Positions 34,291 to 43,466 of a stretch of 61,773 nt of DNA are shown in pieces (the stretch's first letter is position 1; the number at the start of each line of letters is the position of its first letter). The position numbers and the translations under genes are program-made. This DNA comes from Verrucomicrobiota bacterium. Its GTDB lineage: Bacteria; Verrucomicrobiota; Verrucomicrobiia; Verrucomicrobiales; DEV007. The stretch lies in the NCBI GenBank assembly GCA_020630975.1, contig JAHDID010000029.1, positions 1 through 61,773 on the forward strand. Direction: 5' to 3'. The notes below the pieces were generated by a model, which saw only the letters and a program-made list of their open reading frames with translations, was not told the DNA's origin and did no database searches.

Positions 34291-35142
34291 CTACTCGCTG
34301 GCTGGTGCAGCGTCTGCAGCTGGTGCAGGTGCGGACTCGGCTGGCTTACTATCACCACTAGGAGCACCGCCTCGATCACCTCTAGGGCCACCACGACGAT
34401 CTCCGCCGCCGCGACGATCTCCACCACCACGGCGATCTCCACCGCCACCACGACGATCTCCACCACGACCTCCGCGTCCACGACGCTGGCCCTGGCCTTG
34501 ACCACCTTTGGCCTCGATGTCCTCTGGCTTATTAAGCCATACCTTAACGCCGATGATACCCCAAACGGTCTCACCCTCGGCGAATCCATAATGGATAGGC
34601 ACACGCAGTGTCTGAAGAGGCACTTTGCCCTGACGATAATTCTCACAACGGGCGATATCTGCACCCTGAAGACGACCGGCACAACGAATACGGATACCCT
34701 CCGCACCGAAGTCCATGGCCGTCTGGATGGCCCGTTTCATAGCACGACGGAAGTTGACCCGGCGCTCGAGCTGGGTGGCTACCTGTGCTGCGATCCACTG
34801 AGCATCGAGCTCTGGCTGGCGGATCTCATGAATGTCGATTTTGACCTGGCTACCGGAGCATAGCTTGGAGATGTGATTCGTCATCACCTCGATCTCTGCA
34901 CCACGCTTACCGATGATCAGACCTGGACGAGAAGTGTGAAGTGTGACTCGCACACTGTTCCACGCACGCTCGATCACGATGCGTGAGACGGCACCTTTCT
35001 GCAGGCGATTGTCTAGGTAGCGGCGGATCCGAAGATCTTCGTGCAGCTGGTCGGCATACTCTTTAGGTGAGGCATACCACTTCGACTCCCAGTCTTTATT
35101 GACTGCTAGTCGAAACCCCACTGGATGAACTTTCTGTCCCAT
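34291..35142 (-). CDS. rpsC: Ribosomal protein S3 with long RGG-rich tail
   Basis: A 283-residue small-subunit protein of the mRNA entry tunnel. MGQKVHPVGFRLAVNKDWESKW is the usual start and the KH domain is at about residues 60-100 (RPGLIIGKRGAEIE). The conserved core ends near residue 211. Beyond it lies a tail of repeated GGDRRGGG units followed by an Ala/Pro/Ser/Glu stretch (APAPAADAAPASE). Most S3 proteins are 210-240 residues, so the tail is long. The repeats make the reverse strand look like a separate coding frame, which is a shadow. Confidence 0.96.
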   Translation of the reverse strand: MGQKVHPVGFRLAVNKDWESKWYASPKEYADQLHEDLRIRRYLDNRLQKGAVSRIVIERAWNSVRVTLHTSRPGLIIGKRGAEIEVMTNHISKLCSGSQVKIDIHEIRQPELDAQWIAAQVATQLERRVNFRRAMKRAIQTAMDFGAEGIRIRCAGRLQGADIARCENYRQGKVPLQTLRVPIHYGFAEGETVWGIIGVKVWLNKPEDIEAKGGQGQGQRRGRGGRGGDRRGGGGDRRGGGDRRGGGDRRGGPRGDRGGAPSGDSKPAESAPAPAADAAPASE

Positions 35143-35183
35143 ATCGTTTTTACTTTTTCTTTAAATTGATTAGCTGGCCAGCA

Positions 35184-35573
35184 TTAGTCTTTGCGCTTCT
35201 CTGGCGATACATCGATGCGCTTGGCCTTATCATTCTCCTCCACCTCGTCGGTCAGCACCACACGGATGTGAGCTGTGCGCTTGCGGATACCGGATGCGCT
35301 ACCACGAGCACGAGGCTTGAATCGCTTGAAAGTAGGACCTTCACCGACTGTCGCTTCCTTCACGATCAGGCGATCCACATCCAGCTCGAAGTTGTGCTCA
35401 GCATCAGCGAGAGCAGTCTTCATGGTTTTCTCGAAGAGCTCTGCTCCCTTGCGTGGTGTGAACGCAAGAATGTCGAGTGCTTCATTCACAGGCAAACCCT
35501 GAATTTCACGCGCAACGTCCCGTGCTTTGCGAGCCGAGATCCTGGCAAACTTGTAAGTCGATACGACGTCCAT
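35184..35573 (-). CDS. rplV: Ribosomal protein L22
   Basis: A 129-residue protein lining the polypeptide exit tunnel. MDVVSTYKFARISARKARDVAREI, the ALDILAFTPRKGAELFEKTMKTALADAEHNF region and the beta-hairpin FKRFKPRARGSASGIRKRTAHIRVVLTD identify it. The hairpin loop that reaches the tunnel is of normal length. A purine-rich ribosome-binding region lies between it and the preceding coiled-coil gene, only 21 bases away. Confidence 0.97.
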   Translation of the reverse strand: MDVVSTYKFARISARKARDVAREIQGLPVNEALDILAFTPRKGAELFEKTMKTALADAEHNFELDVDRLIVKEATVGEGPTFKRFKPRARGSASGIRKRTAHIRVVLTDEVEENDKAKRIDVSPEKRKD

Positions 35574-35594
35574 TTTTTCCTTCTTTCGTTAGTT

Positions 35595-36380
35595 TTATAA
35601 ATTGGTCTGTGTCGCTAGGGGGCTGATACGATCGCCCACCTGAACGGCTGCGCCACTACCGACGCTACTCTGGAGCAATGCTCCGGAAATGTTTTGGCGC
35701 ACATCCACGATGAGCGCGGTAAAAAGTGTCTGATCATCACGATCGATAGTGATCGGTGTGCCCACTCGCACACCGGAATCACGCCCCGCATCGAGCACCA
35801 CTAGTCCTATCTGTGGATCGACACTGATGACCTGTGATTTCTCTAGTCGACGGGTAACCTGAGCGGCGCGATTACCGGCTTCTGACAAGCTTTCGCCCGC
35901 CTTAGCCAAGGCCTGCTGAGCCTTCTCGCGCTGAGCCTCAGCAGCCTCTGGAGTCGCCACTAGGTAACTCAAAAAAGCTTCGCTCAACTGGTGCAGAGCC
36001 ACTCGCTTCTGCTGCTCTTCCTGTCGGTAAATATCCAAGTCGCGCACCGCCTTGAGCAGGCGCTGTTCGAGACCATCTCGCCCAGGGCGGAGCAAATCGA
36101 TACCGAGTGCCTCGAGGCGCTCATTGGCTTGGTCAGCTGCCTGCTGGGTCTGGGCCGCCTGCCGAGTTAACTCCACGTTCCGAGCCTCGGCTTCGGCCAG
36201 CTTCTGCTGCGACATCTGCAGCATCGCCTTCAGCTCCTGCACAGCTGCAGTCTGCTGCTGAGACGATGCCAGTCCCAAACCAAACAGCAGAGTCAGCGCC
36301 ACACAGACATAAGCGCCCAACGACTGCACCTGAACGGGGCAGCTAGCTGGTATGACAGCGCTATGTCGATTGAATGGCAT
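35595..36380 (-). CDS. Membrane-anchored coiled-coil protein inserted in the S10 operon
   Basis: A 261-residue protein between rpsS and rplV (33- and 21-base gaps, same strand). One hydrophobic helix at residues 23-40 (GAYVCVALTLLFGLGLA) gives a membrane anchor or uncleaved signal. Residues 45-200 form a long coiled-coil (AVQELKAMLQMSQQKLAEAEARNVELTRQAAQTQQ), rich in Gln, Ala, Glu and Arg. The last 60 residues are predicted beta strands (GLVVLDAGRDSGVRVGTPITIDR, LIVDVRQNISGALL), resembling a compact beta-rich module. It is not a ribosomal protein. The coiled-coil plus beta pattern suggests an envelope or division scaffold; I do not recognise a family. Confidence 0.75.
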   Translation of the reverse strand: MPFNRHSAVIPASCPVQVQSLGAYVCVALTLLFGLGLASSQQQTAAVQELKAMLQMSQQKLAEAEARNVELTRQAAQTQQAADQANERLEALGIDLLRPGRDGLEQRLLKAVRDLDIYRQEEQQKRVALHQLSEAFLSYLVATPEAAEAQREKAQQALAKAGESLSEAGNRAAQVTRRLEKSQVISVDPQIGLVVLDAGRDSGVRVGTPITIDRDDQTLFTALIVDVRQNISGALLQSSVGSGAAVQVGDRISPLATQTNL

Positions 36381-36413
36381 CTCTGAATCCCTACTGTTTC
36401 GGTATCAAATGGA

Positions 36414-36692
36414 TTAACCCTTGATCTTCGGATTGTGGCCGCTGTGACCTTTGAACTCACGAGTCATCGAGAACTCACCGAGTTTGTGGCCAACCATGTT
36501 CTCCGTGACGAAGACGGACTTAAACTCTTTCCCGTTGTGCACGAGGAAAGTGTGTCCGACGAAGTCTGGGGTGATCATTGACCGACGAGACCATGTCTTG
36601 ATTGGCTTTTTCTTGCCGCTCTCGTTCATGTCGTCGATTTTGATCAACAACTTCTCCTCGACGTAAGGACCTTTTTTTAGCGATCTAGGCAT
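36414..36692 (-). CDS. rpsS: Ribosomal protein S19
   Basis: A 92-residue small-subunit protein that contacts S13 and the head of 16S r[47 protein letters not shown] and [17 protein letters not shown] are the conserved segments. It lies 35 bases after rplB. The following gene on this strand is the coiled-coil gene rather than rplV, which is unusual for this position. Confidence 0.98.
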   Translation of the reverse strand: MPRSLKKGPYVEEKLLIKIDDMNESGKKKPIKTWSRRSMITPDFVGHTFLVHNGKEFKSVFVTENMVGHKLGEFSMTREFKGHSGHNPKIKG

Positions 36693-36727
36693 AACTAGTT
36701 TGTTTAGCTGTTAGTAAAATAAAGTGA

Positions 36728-37573
36728 TTAGCGACGGCGTTTCTTGTTCTTGCGACGCTCGACGATGAAGGCATTTGACGGCTTGTACTTCTTGCGAGTC
36801 TTCTGGCCTTTCACATGTCCCCATGGTGACTTCAGGTGCTGACGACCACCACCAGACTTTGATTTACCCTCACCACCACCGTTCGGGTGATCGACAGGGT
36901 TCATACACATACCACGCACTGTCGGGCGGATACCGCGCCAACGTGTGCGGCCAGCTTTACCACTGACCTGGTTCATGTGCTCGTGGTTGCCGACGATGCC
37001 GACAGTTGCCACACACTTGGCATTGATCTTGCGGATCTCACCAGAAGGCATCTTGACGAGAGCATAGCCGCCATCGCGGTTGCTCAGCATACAGCTCTGT
37101 CCCGCACTACGTGCGACCTGACCACCCTGACCAGGCTTCAGCTCCACATTGTGGATGGAAGTACCTGTAGGGATTTTTGACAGAGGCAATGTGCAGCCCG
37201 GCTTGATCGGAGCACTCTCGCCAGAGGACACTTTGTCTCCATCAGACAGACCACGAGGGGCCAAGATGTATGACTTAGTGCCGTCCTCATACTGCACTAG
37301 AGCAATACGAGCCGTGCGATTTGGATCGTACTCGATACCGATGACGGTAGCTTCGCCCTGCTTGGAGCGCTTGAAGTCGATGAGACGATACTTACGCTTG
37401 TGGCCACCACCACGGTGACGACAGGTGATACGGCCCTGATTGTTACGTCCGCCAGACTTTTTGATCGGACGGCAGAGGCTCTTCTCAGGAGTGCTCTTGG
37501 TGATCTCGGCGAAATCCGGCAATTGCTTGTACCGGTTCGACGGGGTCAGTGGTCTAAATGTTTTTAGTGGCAT
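36728..37573 (-). CDS. rplB: Ribosomal protein L2
   Basis: A 281-residue large-subunit protein near the peptidyl transferase centre. [22 protein letters not shown], the [22 protein letters not shown] segment and the C-terminal [19 protein letters not shown]-type motif (here [23 protein letters not shown]) identify it; the conserved histidine of that motif is present. Length is typical. It lies between rplW and rpsS as in the classical S10 operon. Confidence 0.98.
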   Translation of the reverse strand: MPLKTFRPLTPSNRYKQLPDFAEITKSTPEKSLCRPIKKSGGRNNQGRITCRHRGGGHKRKYRLIDFKRSKQGEATVIGIEYDPNRTARIALVQYEDGTKSYILAPRGLSDGDKVSSGESAPIKPGCTLPLSKIPTGTSIHNVELKPGQGGQVARSAGQSCMLSNRDGGYALVKMPSGEIRKINAKCVATVGIVGNHEHMNQVSGKAGRTRWRGIRPTVRGMCMNPVDHPNGGGEGKSKSGGGRQHLKSPWGHVKGQKTRKKYKPSNAFIVERRKNKKRRR

Positions 37574-37617
37574 GGTTCTCTACCCTTTCTAAAAATTGGT
37601 TCGTTGTTTCGGTGGGG

Positions 37618-37902
37618 TTAGGCGAGCTCGATCTCCTCACCCTCTGCTAGGCGCACAAAAGCTTTTTTCCACTTCTTAGTGCGGCCAAAATCTGCGCGAC
37701 GCTCGCGCTTCTTCTTACCCTGGTAGTTCGCTGTGCGGACAGCCTCGACTTTCTTGCCGAAGAGCTGCTCCACTGCCTTGCGAATCTCCACCTTGGTCGC
37801 GTCTGGATTCACTTTGAATACATACTCGTTGTTTGTCTCGGTGAGGATCGTTGCTTTCTCACTGAGCTGGATCGTATCGATCACTTGAAACATGTCTTTC
37901 AT
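37618..37902 (-). CDS. rplW: Ribosomal protein L23
   Basis: A 94-residue large-subunit protein at the exit-tunnel rim, where it docks SRP and trigger factor. The ATKVEIRKAVEQLFGKKVEAVRTANYQGKKKRERR region is diagnostic. It starts with MKDMFQVIDTIQLSEKATIL, slightly longer than the minimal L23 start. Classical order rplD-rplW-rplB. Confidence 0.95.
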   Translation of the reverse strand: MKDMFQVIDTIQLSEKATILTETNNEYVFKVNPDATKVEIRKAVEQLFGKKVEAVRTANYQGKKKRERRADFGRTKKWKKAFVRLAEGEEIELA

Positions 37903-37951
37903 ATCTCTCGTTCGTCGTGGTTGGTAGTTAGTATTGTTCTATCTATATCGA

Positions 37952-38569
37952 CTAGCGAGCGGTACGTGCTGCCAGAGTGCTCATCGCCTCCTCGACGATG
38001 ACGATCTTGTTATAGTGGAGTAGGTGCTCGGTGTTCAACTCGCTAGCCGTCATAAGAAGGACGGACTGGACGTTGCGACCGGAGCGATAAGTCTCTTCGC
38101 TGAACTCGTTAGCCACGATGAGCACTTTCTTAGCGTCACCAGTGAGGCCTGTTACTTCCTTCATGAAAGACTTAGTCTTGCCATCTTCTACAGCGAATGA
38201 ACCTGTAGACAGGACATCGCCATCATTGATGCGCACAGTGAGTGCTTTTGAGAAAGCGAGTCGCTTGATGCCCTTAGGCACTTTCTTCGAGTAGTCACGT
38301 GGACGTGGACCGAAGACGACACCACCTCCACGGTGGACTGGAGATGCATTACCACCCTGACGTGCGCGGCCGGTGCCCTTCTGACGGAAAGGCTTCTTAC
38401 CGGTAGCGGCTACCTCACCACGAGTCTTGGTGTTTGCAGAACCTGTGCGGCGGTTTGCCTGGTAGGCGACGATCACATCGTGCACTGCCTGACCACCGAC
38501 CTCGGCATCCTCTACGAGTTGGATGTCTGCCTTTTGGGCGTCTGCGATACTGATACTTTTAGCTGCCAT
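37952..38569 (-). CDS. rplD: Ribosomal protein L4
   Basis: A 205-residue protein of the exit tunnel. The long basic loop ATGKKPFRQKGTGRARQGGNASPVHRGGGVVFGPRPRDY and the SKKVPKGIKRLAFSKAL segment are diagnostic. In some bacteria L4 represses its own S10 operon through the leader RNA, but the leader here lies far upstream, before rpsL. Length is normal for the family. Confidence 0.97.
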   Translation of the reverse strand: MAAKSISIADAQKADIQLVEDAEVGGQAVHDVIVAYQANRRTGSANTKTRGEVAATGKKPFRQKGTGRARQGGNASPVHRGGGVVFGPRPRDYSKKVPKGIKRLAFSKALTVRINDGDVLSTGSFAVEDGKTKSFMKEVTGLTGDAKKVLIVANEFSEETYRSGRNVQSVLLMTASELNTEHLLHYNKIVIVEEAMSTLAARTAR

Positions 38570-38619
38570 TTTCTTGTAGCGGTTAATTGTTAGCGTTTAG
38601 CTCTTTGCCTCTTGGGTTC

Positions 38620-39330
38620 TTAGCTTTCTGCTGATTCTTCAGACGCCTCCTCTGCGGCGGGCTCTTCCTTTTGCTTCGGTGTGAGATCCTGAGGAGCATG
38701 CTCATGCTTCACCGCTGGGCGAATCACGAGATAACCTCCCTTGGCTCCCGGGACAGCACCACTGATAAGGATCACATTGTCCTCTGGGCGCTTTTTAACA
38801 ACCTTCAAATTCTGCACTGTCTTACGGTAGTTACCGTGGCGACCAGGCATTTCACAGTTCTTCCAGATACGGCCTGGAGTGGTACCAGCACCCACACCAC
38901 CTGGACGACGGTGCATCATGTGACCGTGCGACTGTGGCTGACCTGCGAAATTGAATCGCTTCACGACACCCTGGAAACCTTTACCCTTGGAAGTGCCGAT
39001 CACGTCGACCCACTGACCTTCCTCGAAGATATCCATACCTGGGTGCTCAGAATCACCTGGGAGTTGCTCGTCGCTATCGAGACGAAACTCGAGAGTCTTG
39101 CGCTTTGGAGAAGCACCGTGCTTCTTGCTGTGACCTAGCTGAGCAGAGTTCAAACGGTGCTCTTTCTGATCGTCGTAAGCCACCTGCACTGCAGTGTAAC
39201 CATCGCTCTCAGTGCTCTTCTGCTGGACGAATTCATTGTTGCTGACATCTACGACTGTCACGGCGATTGATTTGCCGTCCTCGTCGAAGATACGAGTCAT
39301 GCCTACTTTTTTACCTATTAATCCGATCAT
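38620..39330 (-). CDS. rplC: Ribosomal protein L3
   Basis: A 236-residue large-subunit protein. MIGLIGKKVGMTRIFDEDGKSIAVTVV, GTSKGKGFQGVVKRFNFAGQPQSHG and RRPGGVGAGTTPGRIWKNCEMPGRHG identify it. The core ends near residue 210 and is followed by an acidic tail (TPKQKEEPAAEEASEESAES) absent from most L3 proteins. S3 and SecG in this window also carry low-complexity Ala/acidic tails. Confidence 0.97.
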   Translation of the reverse strand: MIGLIGKKVGMTRIFDEDGKSIAVTVVDVSNNEFVQQKSTESDGYTAVQVAYDDQKEHRLNSAQLGHSKKHGASPKRKTLEFRLDSDEQLPGDSEHPGMDIFEEGQWVDVIGTSKGKGFQGVVKRFNFAGQPQSHGHMMHRRPGGVGAGTTPGRIWKNCEMPGRHGNYRKTVQNLKVVKKRPEDNVILISGAVPGAKGGYLVIRPAVKHEHAPQDLTPKQKEEPAAEEASEESAES

Positions 39331-39387
39331 GGCTTATGGCCTTTCTATGGTTCGGGTTGCGGTTGAGTTACTTAAAATGGAAAGAAT

Positions 39388-39693
39388 CTAAATCTTAATC
39401 GTGATGTCTACACCAGCTGGTAGATTCAGCTTTTTCAGCTCATCCACCGTGCGCGCTGTCGGCTCTACGATCTCCAGCAGACGCTTGTGCGTGCGGATCT
39501 CGAACTGCTCAGCTGACTTCTTATTCACGTGAGGTGAGCGGTTCACACTGAACTTCTCGATACGTGTCGGCAGAGGGATCGGGCCAGATACCCGGGCACC
39601 AGTGCGCTTAGCTGTGTCGACGATGTCTACTGTCGATTTATCGAGTAGGCGAGAGTCATATGCCCGGAGGCGGATTCTGATACTTTGGTTCAT
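39388..39693 (-). CDS. rpsJ: Ribosomal protein S10
   Basis: A 101-residue protein of the small-subunit head and, as NusE, part of antitermination complexes. [44 protein letters not shown] and [18 protein letters not shown] are standard. It starts 41 bases after fusA with no tuf gene between them. Confidence 0.98.
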   Translation of the reverse strand: MNQSIRIRLRAYDSRLLDKSTVDIVDTAKRTGARVSGPIPLPTRIEKFSVNRSPHVNKKSAEQFEIRTHKRLLEIVEPTARTVDELKKLNLPAGVDITIKI

Positions 39694-39734
39694 CTCAGTG
39701 TGGTTGTTACCGTTATTTTCTTAAAATTGGTTGT

Positions 39735-41888
39735 TTAGTACATTTGCTCCTTTAGGCGGGCCATCTCATTGGCAGGCACCTCTTCGAAGCATTTGGGTTC
39801 CATTGAAAAACTTGCACGACCTTTCGATAGGCTGCGCATATCTGTGGAGTAGCCAAACATAGGACCGAGGGGCACCTCTGCCTTTATCTGACTAAAACCG
39901 TTGCGTGAGTCGATCTCGCTGATCTGCCCGCGGCGGCGGTTCAAATCGCCGATGATGTCACCCTGATACTCTTCAGGGGTATCGACATCGACCGTCATGA
40001 TCGGCTCGAGTAAAATAGAAGCGCCTTGCTCATAAGCATTGCGCATAGCCAGCACCGTAGCGGTCTTAAATGACTGCTCGCTGCTATCAGTCTCGTGGGA
40101 GCTACCACCAGTCAATGTCACATGCACATCGATGACAGGATAACCCATCAGCACACCATTGATGGCAGCCTCGCGCACTCCCTGCATGACTGACTCGTGA
40201 TAAATCTTAGGCACATCACTATGGTCAATCTTGTTATCGATAGTAATACCCTCACCACGCTGATTGGGTGAAAGATTGAGTGTGACGTGAGCATACTGCC
40301 CTTTGCCAGCCACCTCTTTGTCGATGATCAACTTCCCTTCACCCTTGGCATCCGTGGTAATCGTCTCGCGATAGGCGATCTGCGGCTTACCTGCATTCGA
40401 CTGCACGGAAAACTCAAGCTCCATGCGCGAGCGGATGATCTCCAAATGCAGCTCACCCATACCTGCGATAATGGTCTGGCCGGTCTCTTCGTCGGTAGAT
40501 ACTGTGAAAGTAGGATCTTCGTCGGAAAGACGGGCCAAAGCATCAGACATCTTGTCGGAATCCGCTGTCGTCTTGGGCTCGACCGCCATAGAGATAACTG
40601 GATCCGGAAACGCAGGCGGCTCGAGCATGATATCGAAACCATCCGCATGAATCGTGTCGCCAGTGCGGACATTTTTCATACCGACCACAGCAGCGATATC
40701 CCCTGCATAACAGGTATCGACATCCTTGTGATCGCTCGCCTGGATCTGAATGACACGCCCGATGCGAGTCTTCTTACCAGTGCGAGAATTGATGATCTGA
40801 TCGCCCTTGGAAATGGTTCCGGAGTAAACGCGAATAAAGACCAGCTTACCCACATACTTATCCGACCAAAGCTTAAACACTAGCGCACAGGTCTTACCCA
40901 TATCGCTAGCAGGCGCCTCGACTAGATCAGTGCTTTCTGCATCCTTGGTACCGACAGCTGCACGAGCATCAATCGGGCTAGGCAGATAATCGATCACCGC
41001 ATCAAGCAAACCCTGAACCCCTTTGTTCTTAAAAGCAGAACCACCGACAACAGGAATCAACTTATTCGCTACAGTCGCGCGACGCAAAGCCGCCTTGATA
41101 TCTTCGCTAGTAATCTCCTCCTCATCGAGGAATTTCATACCTAGCTCATCATCAGCATCGACTAGAGCCTCGATCAGACTCTCACGAGCCGATTCAGCGA
41201 CTTCAAGCTGATCTGGAGTCAACTCACCTAGCTCGTAAGTCGAGCCGAGCAGATCACTATCAGAATAAGTAACCGAGCGGAGATTGACCACATCGATCTG
41301 ACCTGACAAATCATCTTCAGACCCGATCGGGATCAACACAGGAACGGCGTTCGCCTTGAGCTTCTCGCGCACATCCTCGACGACTGCCTGAAAGTCGGCA
41401 CCCGTGCGATCCATCTTATTCACAAAGATGATGCGCGGCACCTCATACTTATCAGCCTGCCGCCAAACTGTCTCTGACTGAGGCTGCACACCAGCCACAC
41501 CACAAAAGACAACCACCACTCCATCGAGCACTCGCAACGAGCGCTCAACTTCTGCGGTAAAATCGACGTGACCCGGAGTATCGATGATATTCACCCGCTG
41601 ATCTTGGCCGGTGAAATTCTTTACTACCGCCTCTTCTTCCAACTGCTTCCACGTACAGGTGACAGCTGCAGAGGTAATAGTGATCCCCCTATCCTGCTCT
41701 TGCTGCATCCAGTCCGTAGTGGCCTGGCCATCATGCACCTCACCGAGCTTGTGGATCATACCTGTATAAAACAGGATCCGCTCAGTCAGGGTTGTCTTTC
41801 CAGCATCGATGTGCGCCGCAATCCCGATATTTCGGGTGCGTTCCAATGGATACTCCCGATTAGGGGAGTTATGGACGGGCGCACTCAT
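39735..41888 (-). CDS. fusA: Elongation factor G
   Basis: A 717-residue GTPase driving ribosomal translocation. G-motifs are [13 protein letters not shown] (P-loop), [13 protein letters not shown] (switch I), DTPGHVDF (G3) and NKMDRTGAD (G4). Domains III-V follow, ending [25 protein letters not shown]. The domain sizes are those of canonical EF-G1 rather than the EF-G2 or ribosome-recycling type. It follows rpsG and precedes rpsJ. The tuf gene that often follows is absent here. Confidence 0.98.
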   Translation of the reverse strand: MSAPVHNSPNREYPLERTRNIGIAAHIDAGKTTLTERILFYTGMIHKLGEVHDGQATTDWMQQEQDRGITITSAAVTCTWKQLEEEAVVKNFTGQDQRVNIIDTPGHVDFTAEVERSLRVLDGVVVVFCGVAGVQPQSETVWRQADKYEVPRIIFVNKMDRTGADFQAVVEDVREKLKANAVPVLIPIGSEDDLSGQIDVVNLRSVTYSDSDLLGSTYELGELTPDQLEVAESARESLIEALVDADDELGMKFLDEEEITSEDIKAALRRATVANKLIPVVGGSAFKNKGVQGLLDAVIDYLPSPIDARAAVGTKDAESTDLVEAPASDMGKTCALVFKLWSDKYVGKLVFIRVYSGTISKGDQIINSRTGKKTRIGRVIQIQASDHKDVDTCYAGDIAAVVGMKNVRTGDTIHADGFDIMLEPPAFPDPVISMAVEPKTTADSDKMSDALARLSDEDPTFTVSTDEETGQTIIAGMGELHLEIIRSRMELEFSVQSNAGKPQIAYRETITTDAKGEGKLIIDKEVAGKGQYAHVTLNLSPNQRGEGITIDNKIDHSDVPKIYHESVMQGVREAAINGVLMGYPVIDVHVTLTGGSSHETDSSEQSFKTATVLAMRNAYEQGASILLEPIMTVDVDTPEEYQGDIIGDLNRRRGQISEIDSRNGFSQIKAEVPLGPMFGYSTDMRSLSKGRASFSMEPKCFEEVPANEMARLKEQMY

Positions 41889-41960
41889 CTTGAGAGTTCG
41901 GTCAAAAGACTTCGGATGCTGAAGAGCAGCAGTCAGAGATAGGAGAGAGCTAAAGTTCGA

Positions 41961-42434
41961 TTACCAACGGAAATGAGCAAAGGCACGGTTTGCCTGAGCC
42001 ATCTTGTGAGTTTCGTCGCGCTTACGGATCACAGCACCCTGGTTGGTAGCTGCATCCTTGATCTCGTTAGACAGAGCGACGTGCATCGGAGTACCACGCT
42101 TACCGCGTGCTGCATTCACAATCCAACGCATAGCCAGCGACTCTTGACGCTCAGCTGTCACTTCGAGAGGCACCTGATAGGTAGCACCACCGACACGACG
42201 GCTTTTCACCTCGACGCGAGGCTTAGCATTCTCAATCGCACGATTGAGCACCTCTAGAGGATCGACAGACTCGCCGCCCTCGTTTGCTCGATCGATAGCA
42301 GCGTAGACAATACGCTCTGCCAGGGCCTTCTTACCCTGTGACATCACCTTAGAGATAAGGCTAGCGACCAGCGCACTATCATAGCGCGGGTCATGCTTCT
42401 CTGGTCTTGTATAGACTCTTTTTCTTCGGGACAT
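41961..42434 (-). CDS. rpsG: Ribosomal protein S7
   Basis: A 157-residue protein of the small-subunit head that organises the 3' domain of 16S rRNA. MSRRKRVYTRPEKHDPRY, ALEVLNRAIENAKPRVEVKSRRVGG-type segment (here DPLEVLNRAIENAKPRVEVK), the TYQVPLEV beta-hairpin and KRDETHKMAQANRAFAHFRW are diagnostic. It lies between rpsL and fusA. Confidence 0.98.
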   Translation of the reverse strand: MSRRKRVYTRPEKHDPRYDSALVASLISKVMSQGKKALAERIVYAAIDRANEGGESVDPLEVLNRAIENAKPRVEVKSRRVGGATYQVPLEVTAERQESLAMRWIVNAARGKRGTPMHVALSNEIKDAATNQGAVIRKRDETHKMAQANRAFAHFRW

Positions 42435-42513
42435 AGGATTATTTCAGTAAAATCTGTAAACATTCGTATCGCCGAAGACTAATAATAGAACTGACCCATC
42501 AGGGCCGCCATTA

Positions 42514-42888
42514 CTAGCCCTTCGGTCGTTTCGCACCGTATTTGGAGCGAGCTTGCTTTCTGTTCTCAACGCCCAAGGTATCGAGAGCACCACGAACGAC
42601 GTGGTAACGAACACCTGGCAAATCTTTCACACGACCACCGCGAACTAGGACGATGGAGTGCTCTTGGAGATTGTGACCCTCACCACCGATGTAGGCGATG
42701 ACTTCCTGACCATTGGTCAGACGGACCTTAGCAACCTTACGCAAAGCTGAGTTCGGCTTCTTAGGAGTCCTGGTGTAAACCTGCAGACAAACCCCACGAC
42801 GCTGAGGACACTTGTCCAGTGCTGGCGACTTGGATTTGAAAGGCTTATCCTTTCTTCCTTTACGAACGAGTTGGTTAATAGTTGGCAT
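42514..42888 (-). CDS. rpsL: Ribosomal protein S12
   Basis: A 124-residue decoding-centre protein. [41 protein letters not shown] and [16 protein letters not shown] are conserved. The lysine in TPKKPNS, where streptomycin-resistance changes occur, is the normal residue. It is the first gene of the long str-S10 operon, preceded by a roughly 135-base leader. Confidence 0.98.
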   Translation of the reverse strand: MPTINQLVRKGRKDKPFKSKSPALDKCPQRRGVCLQVYTRTPKKPNSALRKVAKVRLTNGQEVIAYIGGEGHNLQEHSIVLVRGGRVKDLPGVRYHVVRGALDTLGVENRKQARSKYGAKRPKG

Positions 42889-43023
42889 ACGTCTCCGTTG
42901 CTAAGTTTTAAAATTGTTATCGCGGAATCTCACTCAATCACCCTCGAGGGTAGCTAAGCACTGCTGGGCCTTCATATTTCATCGACCAAACAACCTTCCC
43001 ATTGGATCCCGCAGGAGGGAAGG
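42889..43023 (-). promoter_or_regulatory. Leader of the str-S10 ribosomal operon
   Basis: From the proposed start near 43023 to rpsL the leader is about 135 bases. It begins with CCTTCCC-type sequence that pairs with GGGAAGG (42994-43000 with 43017-43023), and contains a perfect ACCCTCGAGGGT palindrome at 42940-42951. Both could act in feedback control by a ribosomal protein or in stability; this is inference. Confidence 0.4.
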
Positions 43024-43029
43024 GCGGGG

Positions 43030-43057
43030 AATATAACGGGAAGCTTTGAGAGGGCAA
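43030..43057 (-). promoter_or_regulatory. Promoter of the str-S10 operon
   Basis: On the minus strand TTGCCC (43057-43052) and TATATT (43035-43030) are separated by 16 bases, upstream of rpsL. The gap 42889-43466 holds no convincing gene, and this is the best sigma-70-like pair close to rpsL. Confidence 0.5.
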
Positions 43058-43266
43058 CCGGAAATTTTTGAGATTTTTAAACTAGCCCTCGCCTTGTTAT
43101 GGAAATAATAAAAAACACCGCGAATTCGCTTAGGGAAAGCCTTTCCAGCAGGCAGGTAATTAGCAACAGCCTTGGCTGCGTAACTTAACCAAACAGAGCT
43201 TACACTATTAATAAGTGCCGCCATGGCAATATGACACCCTCCCATAAAGAACTTTGAGTGGGGGAT

Positions 43267-43308
43267 GGGCCGGAGGGGGACTCCGGCCCACCCAGGATGC
43301 AAATCCTG
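43267..43308. repeat. Two adjacent perfect hairpins upstream of the ribosomal operon
   Basis: GGGCCGGAG-GGGGA-CTCCGGCCC (43267-43289) is followed 3 bases later by CAGGAT-GCAA-ATCCTG (43293-43308). No T-run follows on either strand. They lie in the gap between the heptosyltransferase stop and the rpsL promoter and may be a REP-like pair or a transcript end. Confidence 0.5.
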
Positions 43309-43466
43309 ACTTCGGGGATTTTAATTCTTGGGGATTTCACAAAACATTAAGGAGGGAATAACAGCCTAACCGTCTTGTTATTCTCTATTGGATGATGTGA
43401 GCGAATATGTGACCAAAAAATGAATAAAATTCAAAAATTAGCACAAGTCGCTTAAAATCAACAGCT

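Noticed and set aside
34255-34863. 202-codon frame opposite rpsC
   Set aside because: The Thr/Ser/Ile runs are the antisense of the RGG repeats in S3.
42514-42888. Possible streptomycin-resistance change in S12
   Set aside because: The lysine in TPKKPNS is the normal residue, so no change is seen.
42979-43302. Open frame of 107 codons upstream of rpsL
   Set aside because: It spans the proposed promoter and a hairpin, its composition is irregular and no family pattern appears; I treat the region as regulatory.
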